Source: Oegoconia quadripuncta
Lineage: Eukaryota > Arthropoda > Insecta > Lepidoptera > Autostichidae
Assembly (NCBI GenBank): GCA_949316235.1
Contig: OX438745.1
Coordinates: forward strand, 2,485,001-2,549,000
Reading direction: 5' to 3'
DNA length: 64,000 bases
The position numbers were made by a program, and so were the translations under genes. Within the stretch, counting starts at the first letter, position 1. Each line of letters begins with the position of its first letter. A model generated the notes under the pieces. It worked only from the letters and a program-made list of their open reading frames with translations, did no database searches and was not told the DNA's origin. Shown here one piece after another: positions 10,786-21,404 of this stretch.

Positions 10786-10821
10786 GATAAGATTAATATT
10801 AATTTATTAATCCTGCCCTTT

Positions 10822-11016
10822 ATTTGTTTGGTGTAAACGACCTGTGTCGCGGGTTCGAATCCCACTAGGGGCATATGTTTGTATGATGAATACAGACATG
10901 TGTTCCCGAATGACACCCATAAGGTGTTTTTCATTTATATATGTATTTATTTACAAAAAAAATGTATTTATGTAGTTTATCAACCATCTGGTATAAGCCT
11001 AGTTGCTTACTGTGGA
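10822..11016 (+). mobile_element. SINE-B, copy 2 (truncated head)
   Basis: Contains B box GGTTCGAATCCC and body ATATGTTTGTATGATGAAT, and runs to AGCCTAGTTGCTTACTGTGG. Part of the tRNA-like region is deleted. The tail appears at 11210-11280, beyond a SINE-A fragment. Confidence 0.75.
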
Positions 11017-11035
11017 CGCTTACGCTTCCATACAA

Positions 11036-11203
11036 AATGTAAACAACATTGGGTTTACGATTCGGAGGTCGCGGGTTCGATCCCCAGCGGGGTACGTGTT
11101 TAGTATTCGGTTTGGTTGGTGGTAGGGCATTTTAAATTTCCGCCTAACTAGCTACCCACCATCTTATCTAAATCTGCCGCCAAGCAGCAATGTTAATAGT
11201 ATT
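11036..11203 (+). mobile_element. SINE-A fragment between SINE-B pieces
   Basis: Begins within the head (AATGTAAACAACATTGGG), has an intact B box, and ends at AGCAGCAATGTTAATAG, lacking the 3' third. Confidence 0.8.
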
Positions 11204-11209
11204 TACGTT

Positions 11210-11280
11210 TAATACAAGCCTAGTTGCTTAGTGTGGAACTAGATGGCGCTGTGTGTATGTGCAAAGATATTTATTTATTA
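11210..11280 (+). mobile_element. SINE-B tail
   Basis: AGCCTAGTTGCTTAGTGTGG then AGATGGCGCTGTGTGTATG and TATTTATTTATTA. It repeats about 25 bp already present at 10992-11016, so the mosaic is not a simple cut by one insertion. Confidence 0.75.
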
Positions 11281-11642
11281 TTATTTTTTTAATTAAAAGT
11301 GTATTGGTGTCGGTCGATAAGGATACATGTGCGAGTGCGTTCTGATAAATCTTAGGTAAAACGTTACAAATTACTAAGACTGGTGATGAAATACTACCAA
11401 TAAAGATTTTTTTTTTTGTAAACTTCCAGAGAAACTACACAAACTTTGAGTGAAAATATAATTTTCATTCTGAAACACTAGCAGTACAGACGCGAGAATC
11501 AATGGTGAATGAATACTTAAACCGCTGTGTTTGAGCAAACACTCCGCATAAGGTAACGTGCTGCTATGAGCGGAGCGGAGAGCGGAAAAATTAAGACAAA
11601 ACTGTACGAAGAATCCCATAAAACTTATACCCAATATACATA
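11281..11642. other. no gene seen
   Basis: No gene or recurrent repeat identified. Confidence 0.45.
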
Positions 11643-11876
11643 CGACCGATTGGTGTAGTGGATAGTGACCCTGTTAACGAAACAAACGGTTGCGAGTTCG
11701 AATCCCGCGAGGGGTAAATGTTTGTGATGAATACGAACATTTCTTCCCGAGTCATGGATGTTTATATAAATATTTATGTGTGTTTATCCGTTATCTAGTA
11801 TCCATAGCACAAGCTTTGCTTAGTTTGGTGCTAGATGATTGGTGTAAGTGTCCCAAATATTTATTTATTTATATAA
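11643..11876 (+). mobile_element. SINE-C, copy 2
   Basis: Full-length: A-box region GATTGGTGTAGTGGATAG, B box GAGTTCGAATCCC, body GAGTCATGGATGTTTA, and tail AAATATTTATTTATTTAT. Confidence 0.85.
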
Positions 11877-11889
11877 CATATTCGTCTAT

Positions 11890-12115
11890 AAATAAAAAAC
11901 TAATTTTAGAAAGAAAGAAAGAAGAAAGAAAAGTATTTATTGCCAACAAATACAGAAAATGTCGTAAGGTATTAACATTTTGCATAATTAAATGTATTTG
12001 TGACAAAGGGATTGGGCGTCAGCATTTGCTGCCAATATGTCTTATGGCAATTGACAGCGCTGGTTTTCAGCGCAACCCCTCTCTCACTTAGGTTTTCAAC
12101 ATAAAACAACAGTCA
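11890..12115 (-). mobile_element. LINE 3' end with TTTC-type tail
   Basis: Starts with AAAGAAAGAAAGAAGAAAG, followed by AAGTATTTATTGCCAACAAA and ATTTTGCATAATTAAATG. The inverse orientation recurs at 59779-59850 (TTTGTTGGCAATAAATAC, CTTTCTTTC). Confidence 0.6.
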
Positions 12116-12600
12116 GGCGCGTTCCCACATACACTTATGTGTGAGAGAAAAAAAAACAGGAAATAAAGAAAAAAAAACTGATGTTACCTACTAATTTTTA
12201 ATAATAGTAGAGTTTTAATAATACACAATACAATTAAAATGGACTTAATTATATATATAATAATACAATTGTCAGATATTGAACTATAAACTTGCGATAG
12301 TGAAATATTATTTACAGATACTTGTATATTTGTACGTAACAGGAAATATGGGATTAAATCTTCATAACCAGCACTAAATTATCATAAAGATTTAAGTATC
12401 GCATAATGTCTAATTTGAATCAGTATTAAATTAAATATAATTGACTACAAATTTAAAATATTTATAGTGTAAATACTCAGGTAGAATGGTAGACAGAACT
12501 ACTGCTGACAATCTCTAAATAGAAGGTTTTTGAAAGGAGTTATTCATTCATCGACTGCTATGATCAGTTCAACCTTCAAGCATTTATTTCAACATAAAAT
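12116..12600. other. no gene seen
   Basis: AT-rich, with no recognisable element. Confidence 0.45.
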
Positions 12601-12764
12601 ACATTGGTGTCGATTCCGATGTACATCAACTAAACTAAACTAAAACCAGTTTTGGAGTGGTGGCGTCGCATCGTACTGTTCTAGGGAAAAAGAGACAGTA
12701 CTACTTTAAAACTGGTTTTAGTTTACTTTAGTTGGTGCACATCCGAATCTAATTTGATAACACC
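12601..12764 (+). mobile_element. MITE family D, copy 1
   Basis: A fold-back element of about 160 bp. The left arm ATTGGTGTCGATTCCGATG with CTAAACTAAAACCAG mirrors the right arm CTGGTTTTAGTTTAC with GCACATCCGAATC. The non-palindromic centre (GTCGCATCGTACTGTTC) gives orientation; copy 3 runs the same way and copy 2 is reversed. Non-coding. Confidence 0.8.
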
Positions 12765-12805
12765 AAACACATTTCACAATTCCATTTGTCCCACGACCAA
12801 CCCTC

Positions 12806-13003
12806 AGGTTTCAGCAGAATACCAGTGTTTTTCCGCCTCGGGCAAATCCATACACTGAGCTGTAGCCTTTTTGTATACTGCGGCACACACATAATATATG
12901 TTTGTTTCTCTACTTGTGTTTTATTGTTTTAATTGTATTGTAAAATTTGTTATGTGTGTGTACAAGGATGCAAATAAATGCTTATCTATGTATCTATATA
13001 ATC
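12806..13003 (+). mobile_element. LINE 3' end, tail type J
   Basis: AGAATACCAGTGTTTTTCC, ACACTGAGCTGTAG, TACTGCGGCACACACA, then AATAAATGCTTATCTATGTA. These match the blocks at 41938-42206. Confidence 0.6.
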
Positions 13004-13706
13004 GACACCATTATATAATTTGTCGAATGTCAATTTAAATCAATAGAAAATAATAATAGGGCTTAAGCATTTCTCTATTAGTATGGCCAAGCTACTATCC
13101 CGATCATTCAGTGGCTTTTTACAATACTTACAATAAAGATGGGGTTACTCTGCTGGGACCACACGACCAGGGCCCTCATGATTTAATTTTGCTACAGATA
13201 ATAATGCGATATCTATTTATTTATATTTAATTATTTTTATAATTAAATTTAAAAACATTTCAAGAAATGTTTTTAAATGTAATTATATGCTGTGTGATTT
13301 CTATATAAATAAATAAATGTAAAAAAAAATTGTCGCTAATCGCTCCGCGTATCCGTCTCCGAAGCCTAACAAAAGTGCAGCCCATGAAGTAACGATGCAA
13401 AAACTCTGTTTGCTAAATATCAGTTCCCATTAGCGAAGCTTTTAGCGAGGTCCGGGTGCGAATAATATTATATCGGACTGAGACGGACTGTTGATACTAA
13501 CTCTTTAGGGTCTAGTGCTAAGGAGAGAAATTGAGATAAGTATAATTTATTATACCCATGTGTGTTAGCAGTGGGGACCTTTACTGGGTCATCCTTTTAC
13601 CTTGTGGGTGGACGTCCCCGCTGATGTAAGACTTTAATGCCCCGCCGGCCATCAATTCTTCGACCTATGTATTCACTTCACTTACCAAACCGCTGGGCTA
13701 CGAGTA
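13004..13706. other. no gene seen
   Basis: Includes a segment near 13015-13085 (GAATGTCAATTTAAA) that recurs at 22225-22300. Otherwise unrecognised. Confidence 0.4.
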
Positions 13707-13988
13707 AATTTCCATCCACATCACCTGGATGAGTGGAAGTCTACCACTGTACGTTTCTCAAGAAACTTCTTACCACGTACGACCACCCTGTGGAACGGAC
13801 TTCCGGCAGCGGTATTCCCGAACGAGTACGACATTGGAACCTTCAAGAAACGAGCCTACACCTTCCTCAAAGGCCGGCAACTCATCTGTGACCCTTTTGG
13901 TGTTGCGGGTGTCCATGGGCGGCGGTGATTGCTTTCCATCAGCTGACCCGCATGCTCGTTTGCCGCCATCTCATATAAAAAAAAAAAA
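13707..13988 (+). mobile_element. jockey/CR1-type LINE 3' end, tail type H1
   Basis: Broken frames encode the C-terminal signature seen better at 25 kb ([20 protein letters not shown]). The UTR has GTTGCGGGTGTCCATGGGCG, CATCAGCTGACCCGCATGC and a poly-A tail at 13978-13988. A 5'-truncated insertion. Confidence 0.75.
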
Positions 13989-14093
13989 TTAATTTTTTCG
14001 CTATTTTACAAATTCCTGATTCGATCTAAGATAAATAATAATAATAAACGTTTATTTTGAATTTCTTTTTACAGCGTTACTTTTTTTATATTA

Positions 14094-14316
14094 ATATTTC
14101 GGACACTTACACCAATCATCTAGTCCCAAACTAAGCAAAGCTTTTCACTATGGTTACTAAATAATGGACAAACATACATAAATATTTGTAGAAACATCCA
14201 TGACTCAGGAATAAATGTTCATATTCAACAGCATCACACAAACATTTACCCCTCGCGGGTTTCGAACCCGCAACCGTTGGTTTCGCTGACAGGGTCACTA
14301 TCTACTACACCAATAG
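14094..14316 (-). mobile_element. SINE-C, copy 3
   Basis: Minus-strand near-full-length copy: tail AATATTTCGGACACTTACAC, B-box complement GGTTTCGAACCC (one change), and head complement CAGGGTCACTATC. Confidence 0.8.
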
Positions 14317-15010
14317 GTAGTAGGTACTAATGAAACTTCATACGTATAGGCAGGTTACATAGATCTAACAAGTTAGTAGAAAAGAAATCGAATTTAAAAG
14401 AATATTATTGCATTTTTTTCTGTTACTATGGAAAAATTAAAATCACTATAATTTAGTAGTTCTATGTACTCTTCTTCGAAAATATTCTGTACTAACTTTT
14501 TAGATCTATATACGTGCTTTATACTTATAAAGTTTCATTAGAAACGGTACATCCATTTCGAAAAATTTGGACTTGAAAGTTTCTATGGAATACCGTGCGT
14601 GATAAACTCTCTCAACAAAAAACAAAACAGAAAAATTATCTCATAGCGACGTAAGAATTGGACAACAGAAGTCGCACGATCATAAAATTATTAATACCAT
14701 GTTCCATCTCAGAGAACCAATATCTGCAATTGACGTACGAAATATTATAGTATATGAGTTAGCATCACTTTTAGAAGATTCTTATCGACCGACCTAACAT
14801 TTTTTGTACAAATATGTATGGTAAAAATTTTTGCGTTTTCGAGTTATTCTAGAGAATATGTAAAAGTATTAATTAGCATAATAACTAAAGAGGCATCGGT
14901 ATTTGAAATGCACTGTAATTTTTTTAGAGGATTTTAAGGTCATATTAGTATTTGTTATTATATTAATTTCATCTTGAAGCTCACTTTTTCTATCGCTCCG
15001 ATCACCATCA
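14317..15010. other. no gene seen
   Basis: AT-rich DNA of about 0.7 kb with no recognised gene or recurrent repeat. Confidence 0.45.
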
Positions 15011-15438
15011 TATTAGGTCCTTACCTATGAAATTGGCGTTTTGTATGAAGAATTTCATCAAGACTGTTTTCTCCATACAAACATTTTTGATTATTTTTTT
15101 TTGGGAACGGCAAATCCAAATTTTGCTAAACTTTGTGTGTATTATTGGATAACATTAAGTTAAGTATAGACAGCGTTAATTTTTAAAAGAAACCGCTTTA
15201 TAAAAGTTACAGCGAATCTAAGATATGATTATGGGAATCACATGAAAAGAGCTCTGTTCAATTTTTTTTTATTATGTGATTTAGCCCAGAAATTTAAAAA
15301 TATTTCATGTGAAACCTTGAAATCATATTCCAGTTTCCAAATAAAAACTAATTTGGACATAGCTTTGAAAATCGCAGCAATTGGTACATATGATTAACGA
15401 AGAAAAAAAACTTAAATTTCATAGGTAAAGACCCAATA
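15011..15438. mobile_element. 428-bp MITE with 24-bp inverted ends
   Basis: The left end TATTAGGTCCTTACCTATGA and the right end TCATAGGTAAAGACCCAATA are reverse complements at 22 of 24 positions, counting the adjoining AATT. No coding capacity. The right end abuts an RTE-like tail. Single copy in this window, so family and target duplication are unclear. Confidence 0.65.
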
Positions 15439-15439
15439 T

Positions 15440-15560
15440 TATTATCAGCTGAAAGGCATCCACTGCTAGACCAAGGCCTCCCCCAAAGATCTTGACAAAC
15501 ATTGGTCCTGCACTGCCCACATCCTGCAGCTTCCCAATGAGTTAACGACTTCTGTTGCAA
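15440..15560 (-). mobile_element. RTE-type LINE 3'-end fragment
   Basis: On the minus strand GGGAGGCCTTGGTCTAGCAG followed by TGGATGCC, the region around the end of ORF2 that recurs at 39958-39996 and in the decayed copy at 37.5-38.5 kb. Confidence 0.5.
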
Positions 15561-16117
15561 TGTAATTTACTATTGCAGTGTGTTATTACTCCCAGATAGA
15601 TCAAATAACATATCTCTCACTCACTTGATGACTTTAACTAGCTGTTTTTTTTTATGGTTAACTGGATACGCATGTTATGCTGTAGCTGTTAATGTAAAGT
15701 TTCCAAAGGTATCTGAAAAATTAGTTCTGGCGGGTACTCGCACTACCATAGGTTAATATTATGTAATATTAATCGTAATTGTTCGTAACTAAATCATAAT
15801 GTAATAAACCACACACTAATAAAGGAACATCTCAATGTTCTGACATCTACATTCATTAAACTCATTTACAGTATATTTACAGGGTTTCTGTGTATAAAAT
15901 GCTCGGTCGGGAGCATATACAAAGGCGCTCGGATGTTACACGTGGAGCTGGCGACGTAATAACTGTCGTGTAAAGAACCTTCCGTCCTTAGATCAAAGCC
16001 GACCTGTTGATTGTCATTGCAAAACAGATGCTCACAGAAAACTGCACGCGTTTGAACTATGTGGGAATGTAAATGAATAATAATAGCAATATAACTATTT
16101 AAAAACATATGAGTTCT
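15561..16117. other. no gene seen
   Basis: No gene or recurrent repeat recognised. Confidence 0.45.
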
Positions 16118-16346
16118 ACATTCGCACTAAGAAGTTCGACTCTTCATTCATCATCCACACAGCCATCATGGAACTCCCTTCCGGCGTCTGTCTTTCATGA
16201 ATCCAACAACATTGTGATCTTCAAGAGCTGAGTGAATAGGCATTTACTGGGATCGCGTGCGTCATCTTCGACCACATCATCACTTTCCATCAGGTGAGAT
16301 TGTGGTCAAACGCGAATCCAGTCAATCATATAAATAATAAAAAACA
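16118..16346 (+). mobile_element. LINE 3' end, tail type H2
   Basis: Starts ACATTCGCACTAAGAAGTTC. Broken translation gives WNSLPSGVFHESNN-like residues typical of a jockey/CR1-group C-terminus. The UTR is TTCCATCAGGTGAGATTGTG, GTCAAACGCGAATCCAGTC and an A-rich end. Longer copy at 48075-48395. Confidence 0.7.
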
Positions 16347-16557
16347 TTAAAAATACTTTTAAAAATAAGCTTTTGTGTGCAAAATTTTGTATCCATGCTA
16401 CTAAGAAGAGGAGATCTCTCTTGGAAAGTCAATCCTGGCTGCAGCGCAAGCCATCGCAAAGTTCATGTTTAACTATCAAAACTAACAGTGTAAGCAAAAT
16501 TTAGTATCGGTGCTATTAACCGTTAAGGAGTTCCCCTCGTTCCTGGCTGCAGCATAA

Positions 16558-16889
16558 CCGCCTCCGTGGCTCAATGTAAACAACATTGGGTTTACAATTC
16601 GGAGGTCGCATGTTCGATCCCCAGCGGGGTACATGTTTAAGTACTCGGTTTGGTTGGTGGTAGGGCATTTTAAATGTCCGCCTGGCTAGCTACCACCATT
16701 TTATCTAAATCTGCCGTCAAGCAGCAATGTTAATAGCATTGTTGTGTTCCGGTTGTCAGAGATAAGATAGCCAGTCCCTCAAATGTGTTGTGGTTTCCGG
16801 GTCAGTATGCTTCCACCTTCGACCTCATCTTCACTTAACATCAAATGTGATTGAGGTCAAGTACAAAAACTCGTTGTGCATAAAAAAAG
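16558..16889 (+). mobile_element. SINE-A, copy 4 (near full length)
   Basis: Complete from CCGCCTCCGTGGCTCAATG through the B box (TGTTCGATCCCC), the body, ATTGAGGTCAAGTAC, and TTGTGCATAAAAAAA. Confidence 0.9.
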
Positions 16890-16913
16890 CATATCTCTCA
16901 TATAAATGTTTTG

Positions 16914-17203
16914 TACAAGTGGCATCAGTGACCAAAAAGTTGAACGGAAATCGTTTGGCCTGGGATGTATATGTATATGTATGGGATGGGATGGTATGTA
17001 TGTATGGGAGGAGGGAAAAAATACATGTCACTAAGACAGAGATGAATATTGATGGATGGAAAGGAAGACCGACCACGGAAAAGATGGATGGATTCTGTGA
17101 GGGAAGATTTGAATGAAAAGGGCGTGAAGGTAACGGCCGACGGAGAAGAATGGATGAAAAAGACGTGCTGGTCCAACCACAGATAAATTGGGATCAGGGA
17201 AAG
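16914..17203 (+). mobile_element. RTE-type LINE, C-terminal fragment
   Basis: An open frame encodes VASVTKKLNGNRLAW. After a TATG/GGGAT-rich expansion it continues through shifted frames with KGRPTTEKMD-like, EDLNEKGVKV-like and WMKKTCW-like pieces, the tail region of RTE-type reverse transcriptases. Frameshifted, hence dead. Bounded by SINE-A before and SINE-B after. Confidence 0.65.
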
Positions 17204-17206
17204 AAA

Positions 17207-17470
17207 ATAAATAAATATCCTTAGATATACATACAGCGCCATCTAGTTCCACAGTAAGCAACTATAGACTTGTATTGTGGATACCAGATGGGTGATATAC
17301 TACATAAATACATTTTTTTGTAAATAAATACTTAAATAAATGAAAACATCCATTACTCGGATACCAATGTCCGTATTCATCACACAAAAATATGCCCCTA
17401 GCGGGATTCGAACCCGCAACCTTTTGGTATAGTGGTCAGAGTTGCTAACCACTACACCAAGCAGGTCGTC
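17207..17470 (-). mobile_element. SINE-B, copy 3 (full length)
   Basis: Minus-strand copy with CAGCGCCATCTAGTTCCACA, B-box complement GGGATTCGAACCCGC, anticodon-arm region TATAGTGGTCAGAGTTGC and head GCAGGTCGTC. Confidence 0.9.
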
Positions 17471-18439
17471 AAAATCATGATGAGTATCGGCTACCTTCAC
17501 AATTTAATAACTATTATTATAGGTAACCTATTTATTATAACTGCGTGAAAAGGCGAATGATACAATGAATATTAGCGAAAGTATTCAAAATATTTATTTA
17601 GTTTATGTATGCTTATAAATATTGCTTTGATAGATATTAACCGCCTTTGAAATACATACTTCTACTCCATTTATTCGCGTAACTAAGGAAGAGTTGTAAA
17701 AAAGTTAAGGCTCAGATTTTTATGATATTTCTCTGCAAGTACCAAAAAACTCACATTTTTTATGTAAGCTTCTTATTACATACAGTTTATGAGCAGTTAC
17801 GGTTTATGGCATAATGAATTTACATATATCAATTTACTACTTTTTACGTTTATTCGCGTATGTGTAGGCAACATATTATAAAAATAAATACTTCGTTTTA
17901 CATTGTCGCTCCGGCAAACTACGAGTAATTTGTAGTGGGCAGAAACCCGGTAGTCGAAACTATTTATTTTTATTATTTTTTACTTTAAGAACACAAACAG
18001 TTAAAGCATAATACAAGAAACATATTGGTAAAATAGTAATTCTTTGTTAAACAGTGTCCACAGATAAAATTTTTCAGAAAACATTCATGTAACACCACCA
18101 GACAAATACATCAAAAAAAAATATTTTTATGTACCTATGTGCAATGGATCCCAAAAGAGCACGAACAACCACCACAGCCCCGGCTTCTCTGTTTTTTTTG
18201 AATCACTTTTTATTCTTATATAACTAAAATGTAAAAAATGTTCATTATACGTGTTTACCAAATTTTTGAAAAAGATGTGCCAAGCTCACTGACTATGACA
18301 AATCCTTTTTGTCCCTATTACGTAAGTCTACTACATGTTAGTATTATATTAGTAAATATCGATCGCAGAGGATAATTTTTATGTAGATACTGTTTGGAGA
18401 ATCGTCGTGAGCTACTGAAGATCTTCGATTAAGTATGTA
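17471..18439. other. no gene seen; one possible LINE tail
   Basis: Mostly unrecognised. The stretch 17960-18115 (TATTTATTTTTATTATTTTT, then AACACAAACAG) may be a minus-strand retroelement 3' end. Confidence 0.35.
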
Positions 18440-18640
18440 TGACAAAAAAAATATAGCATCATTTAGGAAAAATAGTGATAAACATGATGTCAATGCAAGA
18501 AATAAAGATATACTTGCAGGTCACATAAGTCGCCTCCGCAAAGTCAGTAATTCATTCATGTATACGCTTTTTCAATAAGGTTCCAGTTTATATACAAAAT
18601 CTTACTTTCAATAAATTTTAAGATACTATAAATACGTAAC
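18440..18640 (+). mobile_element. CR1-group LINE, C-terminal coding fragment
   Basis: Translation with one frameshift gives KNSDKHDVNARNKD, RLRKVSNSFMYTLF and NKVPVYIQNLTFNKF, matching the C-terminal pattern of the LINE at 5.3-8.2 kb (RFYNKIPEHVLSL). Truncated at both ends. Confidence 0.65.
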
Positions 18641-18654
18641 GTCGCGACGTATAT

Positions 18655-18990
18655 CCCAAATGGGGTGGTCATAGATATCCCAAACATTAAGAGTTCAATG
18701 ATTTATACAACATCCACGGTTCACCTTGTGAAATATACAGAAATGCACACGTGGACAGGGGGTGAGCCCATCGAAATATAACATGGGAATCTGTACACAT
18801 GGAAATCTGTAGACATGGGCATCTGTAATATTGGAAATATGTAGACATGGGGATCTGTAGAAATGGGAATCTGTAGAATTGGGAATCTGTAGACGTGGGA
18901 AAAATCGTCGCCATTGAAAAGTGCAAATCTATAGCTGTTTTCTGGTGGAAGGTCCCTTAGCCGCCTTTTACGTTACTCACGGGAAGAGAC
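18655..18990 (+). repeat. dispersed repeat G, copy containing a minisatellite
   Basis: Contains CAAATGGGGTGGTC, AACATCCACGGTTCACC, TATACAGAAATGCACACG, GTGAGCCCATCG and, after a minisatellite, CTCACGGGAAGAGACGAG. The same blocks recur at 19393, 20838, 21312, 45793 and 46415. Class unknown. Confidence 0.6.
18783..18899. repeat. 16-bp minisatellite, about 7.3 units
   Basis: Seven consecutive 16-bp units of ATGGGAATCTGTAGAC with one to four differences each, plus a partial eighth. Located inside repeat G. Confidence 0.9.
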
Positions 18991-19392
18991 GAGTTGGTTC
19001 TATTCTATTTGAGTGCCCAAACCACAGCACGGACAAATAAATATCATTAATTCATTGAAACGTGGTTTCTCACTATGGGCCTGTTAGGAAAACTTAAGGT
19101 AGCTAACATGACATTAAGCAAAGTGCCTTACCGTTACTGTCTAAGTTATCTTGCATACTTCAAACATTTTACGCGGTACGTTGCATGCTGCAAGAAAACT
19201 TTGTTATTCAAATAGTGTGATCACTATGCAGTACAAACTTTGTCCATATATAAAAGTTTGAGGTTAATTTTATCAGTACACTCCCGAGGAACCGCGTTGG
19301 GATTAAAATATTCTCCAAAGTTCTTGCCACATATGTATTGAGAGTTGCAGCTTCTAAGCTCTTTTTTTTTCTATTTCTCGGCATGTAAAAAG
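18991..19392. other. no gene seen
   Basis: No gene or recurrent repeat recognised. Confidence 0.45.
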
Positions 19393-19455
19393 AATAGAAC
19401 CGGTCCGTCTCTTCCCGTGGGTGTCGTGAAAGGCGACTATGGGACTTTCCACCAA
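19393..19455. repeat. dispersed repeat G fragment
   Basis: CGTCTCTTCCCGTGGGTGTC, AAAGGCGACTATGG, CTTTCCACC. Shared with 20838-20893 and, inverted, with 18936-18990. Confidence 0.55.
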
Positions 19456-19474
19456 AAATATCCATTAGTACTAA

Positions 19475-19525
19475 TGTACGTTACGTACGTACGTAACGTA
19501 CGTAAAGTAAGTAATAATGTACGTT
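19475..19525. repeat. ACGT-rich palindromic simple repeat
   Basis: TACGTACGTACGTAACGTAC and flanking GTACGTTA blocks form overlapping small palindromes. Confidence 0.7.
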
Positions 19526-19750
19526 AACGGGGCGATGGGCACACGCCCTGAGTGTGTATTTCTGTGTATTACAGAATATTATCATTATAGATTTGTGCAT
19601 GTCTTCATATGATTATTTTGTGCGCAAAATTTAGAATTTGTGTGTTCATAATGTTACTGAGATATTTGCAAAAACAGATTCTGCCAGGGTAATATTGATA
19701 ATAAACTCCCTTGAAACTGATCACAACACCCTAATATTTACACAATTATA

Positions 19751-20008
19751 ATAATAAATATATCCTTAGACATACACACAGCGCCATCTAGTTCCACACT
19801 AAGCGCTAGACTTGTATTATAGATACCAGATGGTTGATGAAGTACACAAATACATTGTTTTTGGAAATAAATACATATACTCGTATAAATGAAAAACATC
19901 CCTAACTCGGGAACACATGTCTGTATTCATCATAGAAACATATGCCGCTAGCGGGATTCGAACCCGCGACCTTTTGGTGTTTCTAACGACTAAACCAAAC
20001 AGGTCGTC
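19751..20008 (-). mobile_element. SINE-B, copy 4 (short head)
   Basis: Minus-strand copy with body ACAGCGCCATCTAGTTCCAC and B-box complement GGGATTCGAACCCGC. About 15 bp of the anticodon-arm region are missing between CTTTTGGTGT and TTCTAACGAC. Confidence 0.85.
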
Positions 20009-20288
20009 AAATTGCCGACGCAAGTCGAACTGACTGATTGTTTATTTTCCTGCCGATCCAGGCAAAGTCGCAGTCAAAATGACAAATCGTAGATCATCAG
20101 GTCGAGCTGGCTAGCATACACCCCAATTAGATCATATATTTTGTAATCAATGTGGCTAGAAATAATAAATAAAAATAAAGGATTGTTGCGAATTCAGTTA
20201 CTGTCTCTTATGTTTCCACTTGTAGGGTGTTTATCGTTCCTTGATTTGGTAGATAAATAATTATATTATAAATATATTTATATATATA

Positions 20289-20680
20289 ATCAAATCAAAT
20301 CAAATCAAAATATTTTATTTCATAGGATAAAATTATCACTTGAAAACGTCACTATTAATATTACATTTAAATTTACGGCTCATTCACAAAGCTGACTCCC
20401 CAGAGAAGAACGAGCAAGAAACTCTAGGGTTGCTCTTTTAAACAGATTATACCTAGGTTTCGATTTAATAATAATATGAACAATAAGACAGCTATGTCCA
20501 TGCTTGCTTATCATTCAAATAGTCAGTGATTTTATTTTGTTAATAATTTCTGTTTTATGATTGCTTTAAATTTATTTAAAGGCAAATTTTGAATGTCTAC
20601 TGGAACCTTATTATAAAAGCGTATACATTGCCCTTTGAAGGATTCACCCTATATTTTTATAACCGGAATCGATTCTACAC
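20289..20680 (-). mobile_element. CR1-group LINE, C-terminus plus 3' UTR
   Basis: Tail of AATCA units (CAAATCAAATCAAATC), then the inverse of GGTTGCTCTTTT and GAGTTTCTTGCTCG. Further in, minus-strand coding gives NKVPVDIQNLPLNKFKAIIK, the LINE's C-terminal pattern. 5'-truncated. Confidence 0.7.
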
Positions 20681-20837
20681 ATGCTTCTGACCAAACAACA
20701 GAAGGTAGGAGAGGTCGCTATAGCAGAAAAATAATCAGAAATATTGGGAGGCACACCAAAACATCAAAAAGCAAAAAATAAAGACGTTTTATTATATATT
20801 TTTTTCTTAAAAAAATCTGACTTCTTTACTCCGAGAA

Positions 20838-20893
20838 ATGTCTCTTTCCGTTGGTGTCGTAAAAGGCGACTAGGGAACTTTCCACCAAAAACA
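20838..20893. repeat. dispersed repeat G fragment
   Basis: GTCTCTTTCCGTTGGTGTCG, AAAAGGCGACTAGGG, TTTCCACCAAAAA. Confidence 0.5.
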
Positions 20894-20939
20894 GTTACAG
20901 ACTTGCATGTTTTAACGGCATTCGATTTGACTCTGTATA

Positions 20940-21311
20940 CAGGGTGAAATTGAATATACGTAATTACTCTTTACAAGTGACTCCACTTTTCCCAAGGAAC
21001 CATAGATGAATTCGTTAAAAAAGAATTTCGATTACCCATTTATAATAGTAACCATTCTGAAACCACCTAAGTATGGAATTCCAACAATTTTCGGCTGAAT
21101 TCGGCTATAGTTCCTAGTGGAAAGTTGTGCGTAATCAGGAGTGGAGTCATCAGCTTGTTGGACTTCCATACTAAAGGTGGTTAAATGGTTACTTTGTATG
21201 GGTAATCGATTTTTTTTACCGAATTCGACTAAAGTTCCTTGGGGAAAGTTGATCGTAATCAAGAGTGGCGTCACCAGTTAACGGGAATTACAAGAATTCA
21301 AATTCACCCTG
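20940..21311. mobile_element. MITE family E, 372-bp fold-back element
   Basis: Ends CAGGGTGAAATTGAAT and ATTCAAATTCACCCTG are inverted, and complementarity continues through most of each arm (CCCAAGGAAC, GATTACCCAT, CACCTNAGTATGGAA). TATA lies directly on both sides (20936-20939, 21312-21315), consistent with a TA or TATA target. Half of a second copy is at 39046-39135. No coding capacity. Confidence 0.85.
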
Positions 21312-21404
21312 TATATGGAGGTTGAACCGTGGTTGTTTCGAGCATTAATCTTTTAATGTTTGGAGCAGCATATCCCAGACCACCCCATTTGGGATGGAGG
21401 TGGT
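21312..21404. repeat. dispersed repeat G fragment
   Basis: GAGGTTGAACCGTGGTTG, TTTCGAGCATTAATC, CCACCCCATTTGGG. MITE E lies directly beside it, so E may be inserted in a G copy (part at 20838-20893). Confidence 0.5.

Noticed and set aside
11690..12091. 133-codon open frame
   Set aside because: It runs through SINE-C and a LINE tail; repeat sequence translated by chance.
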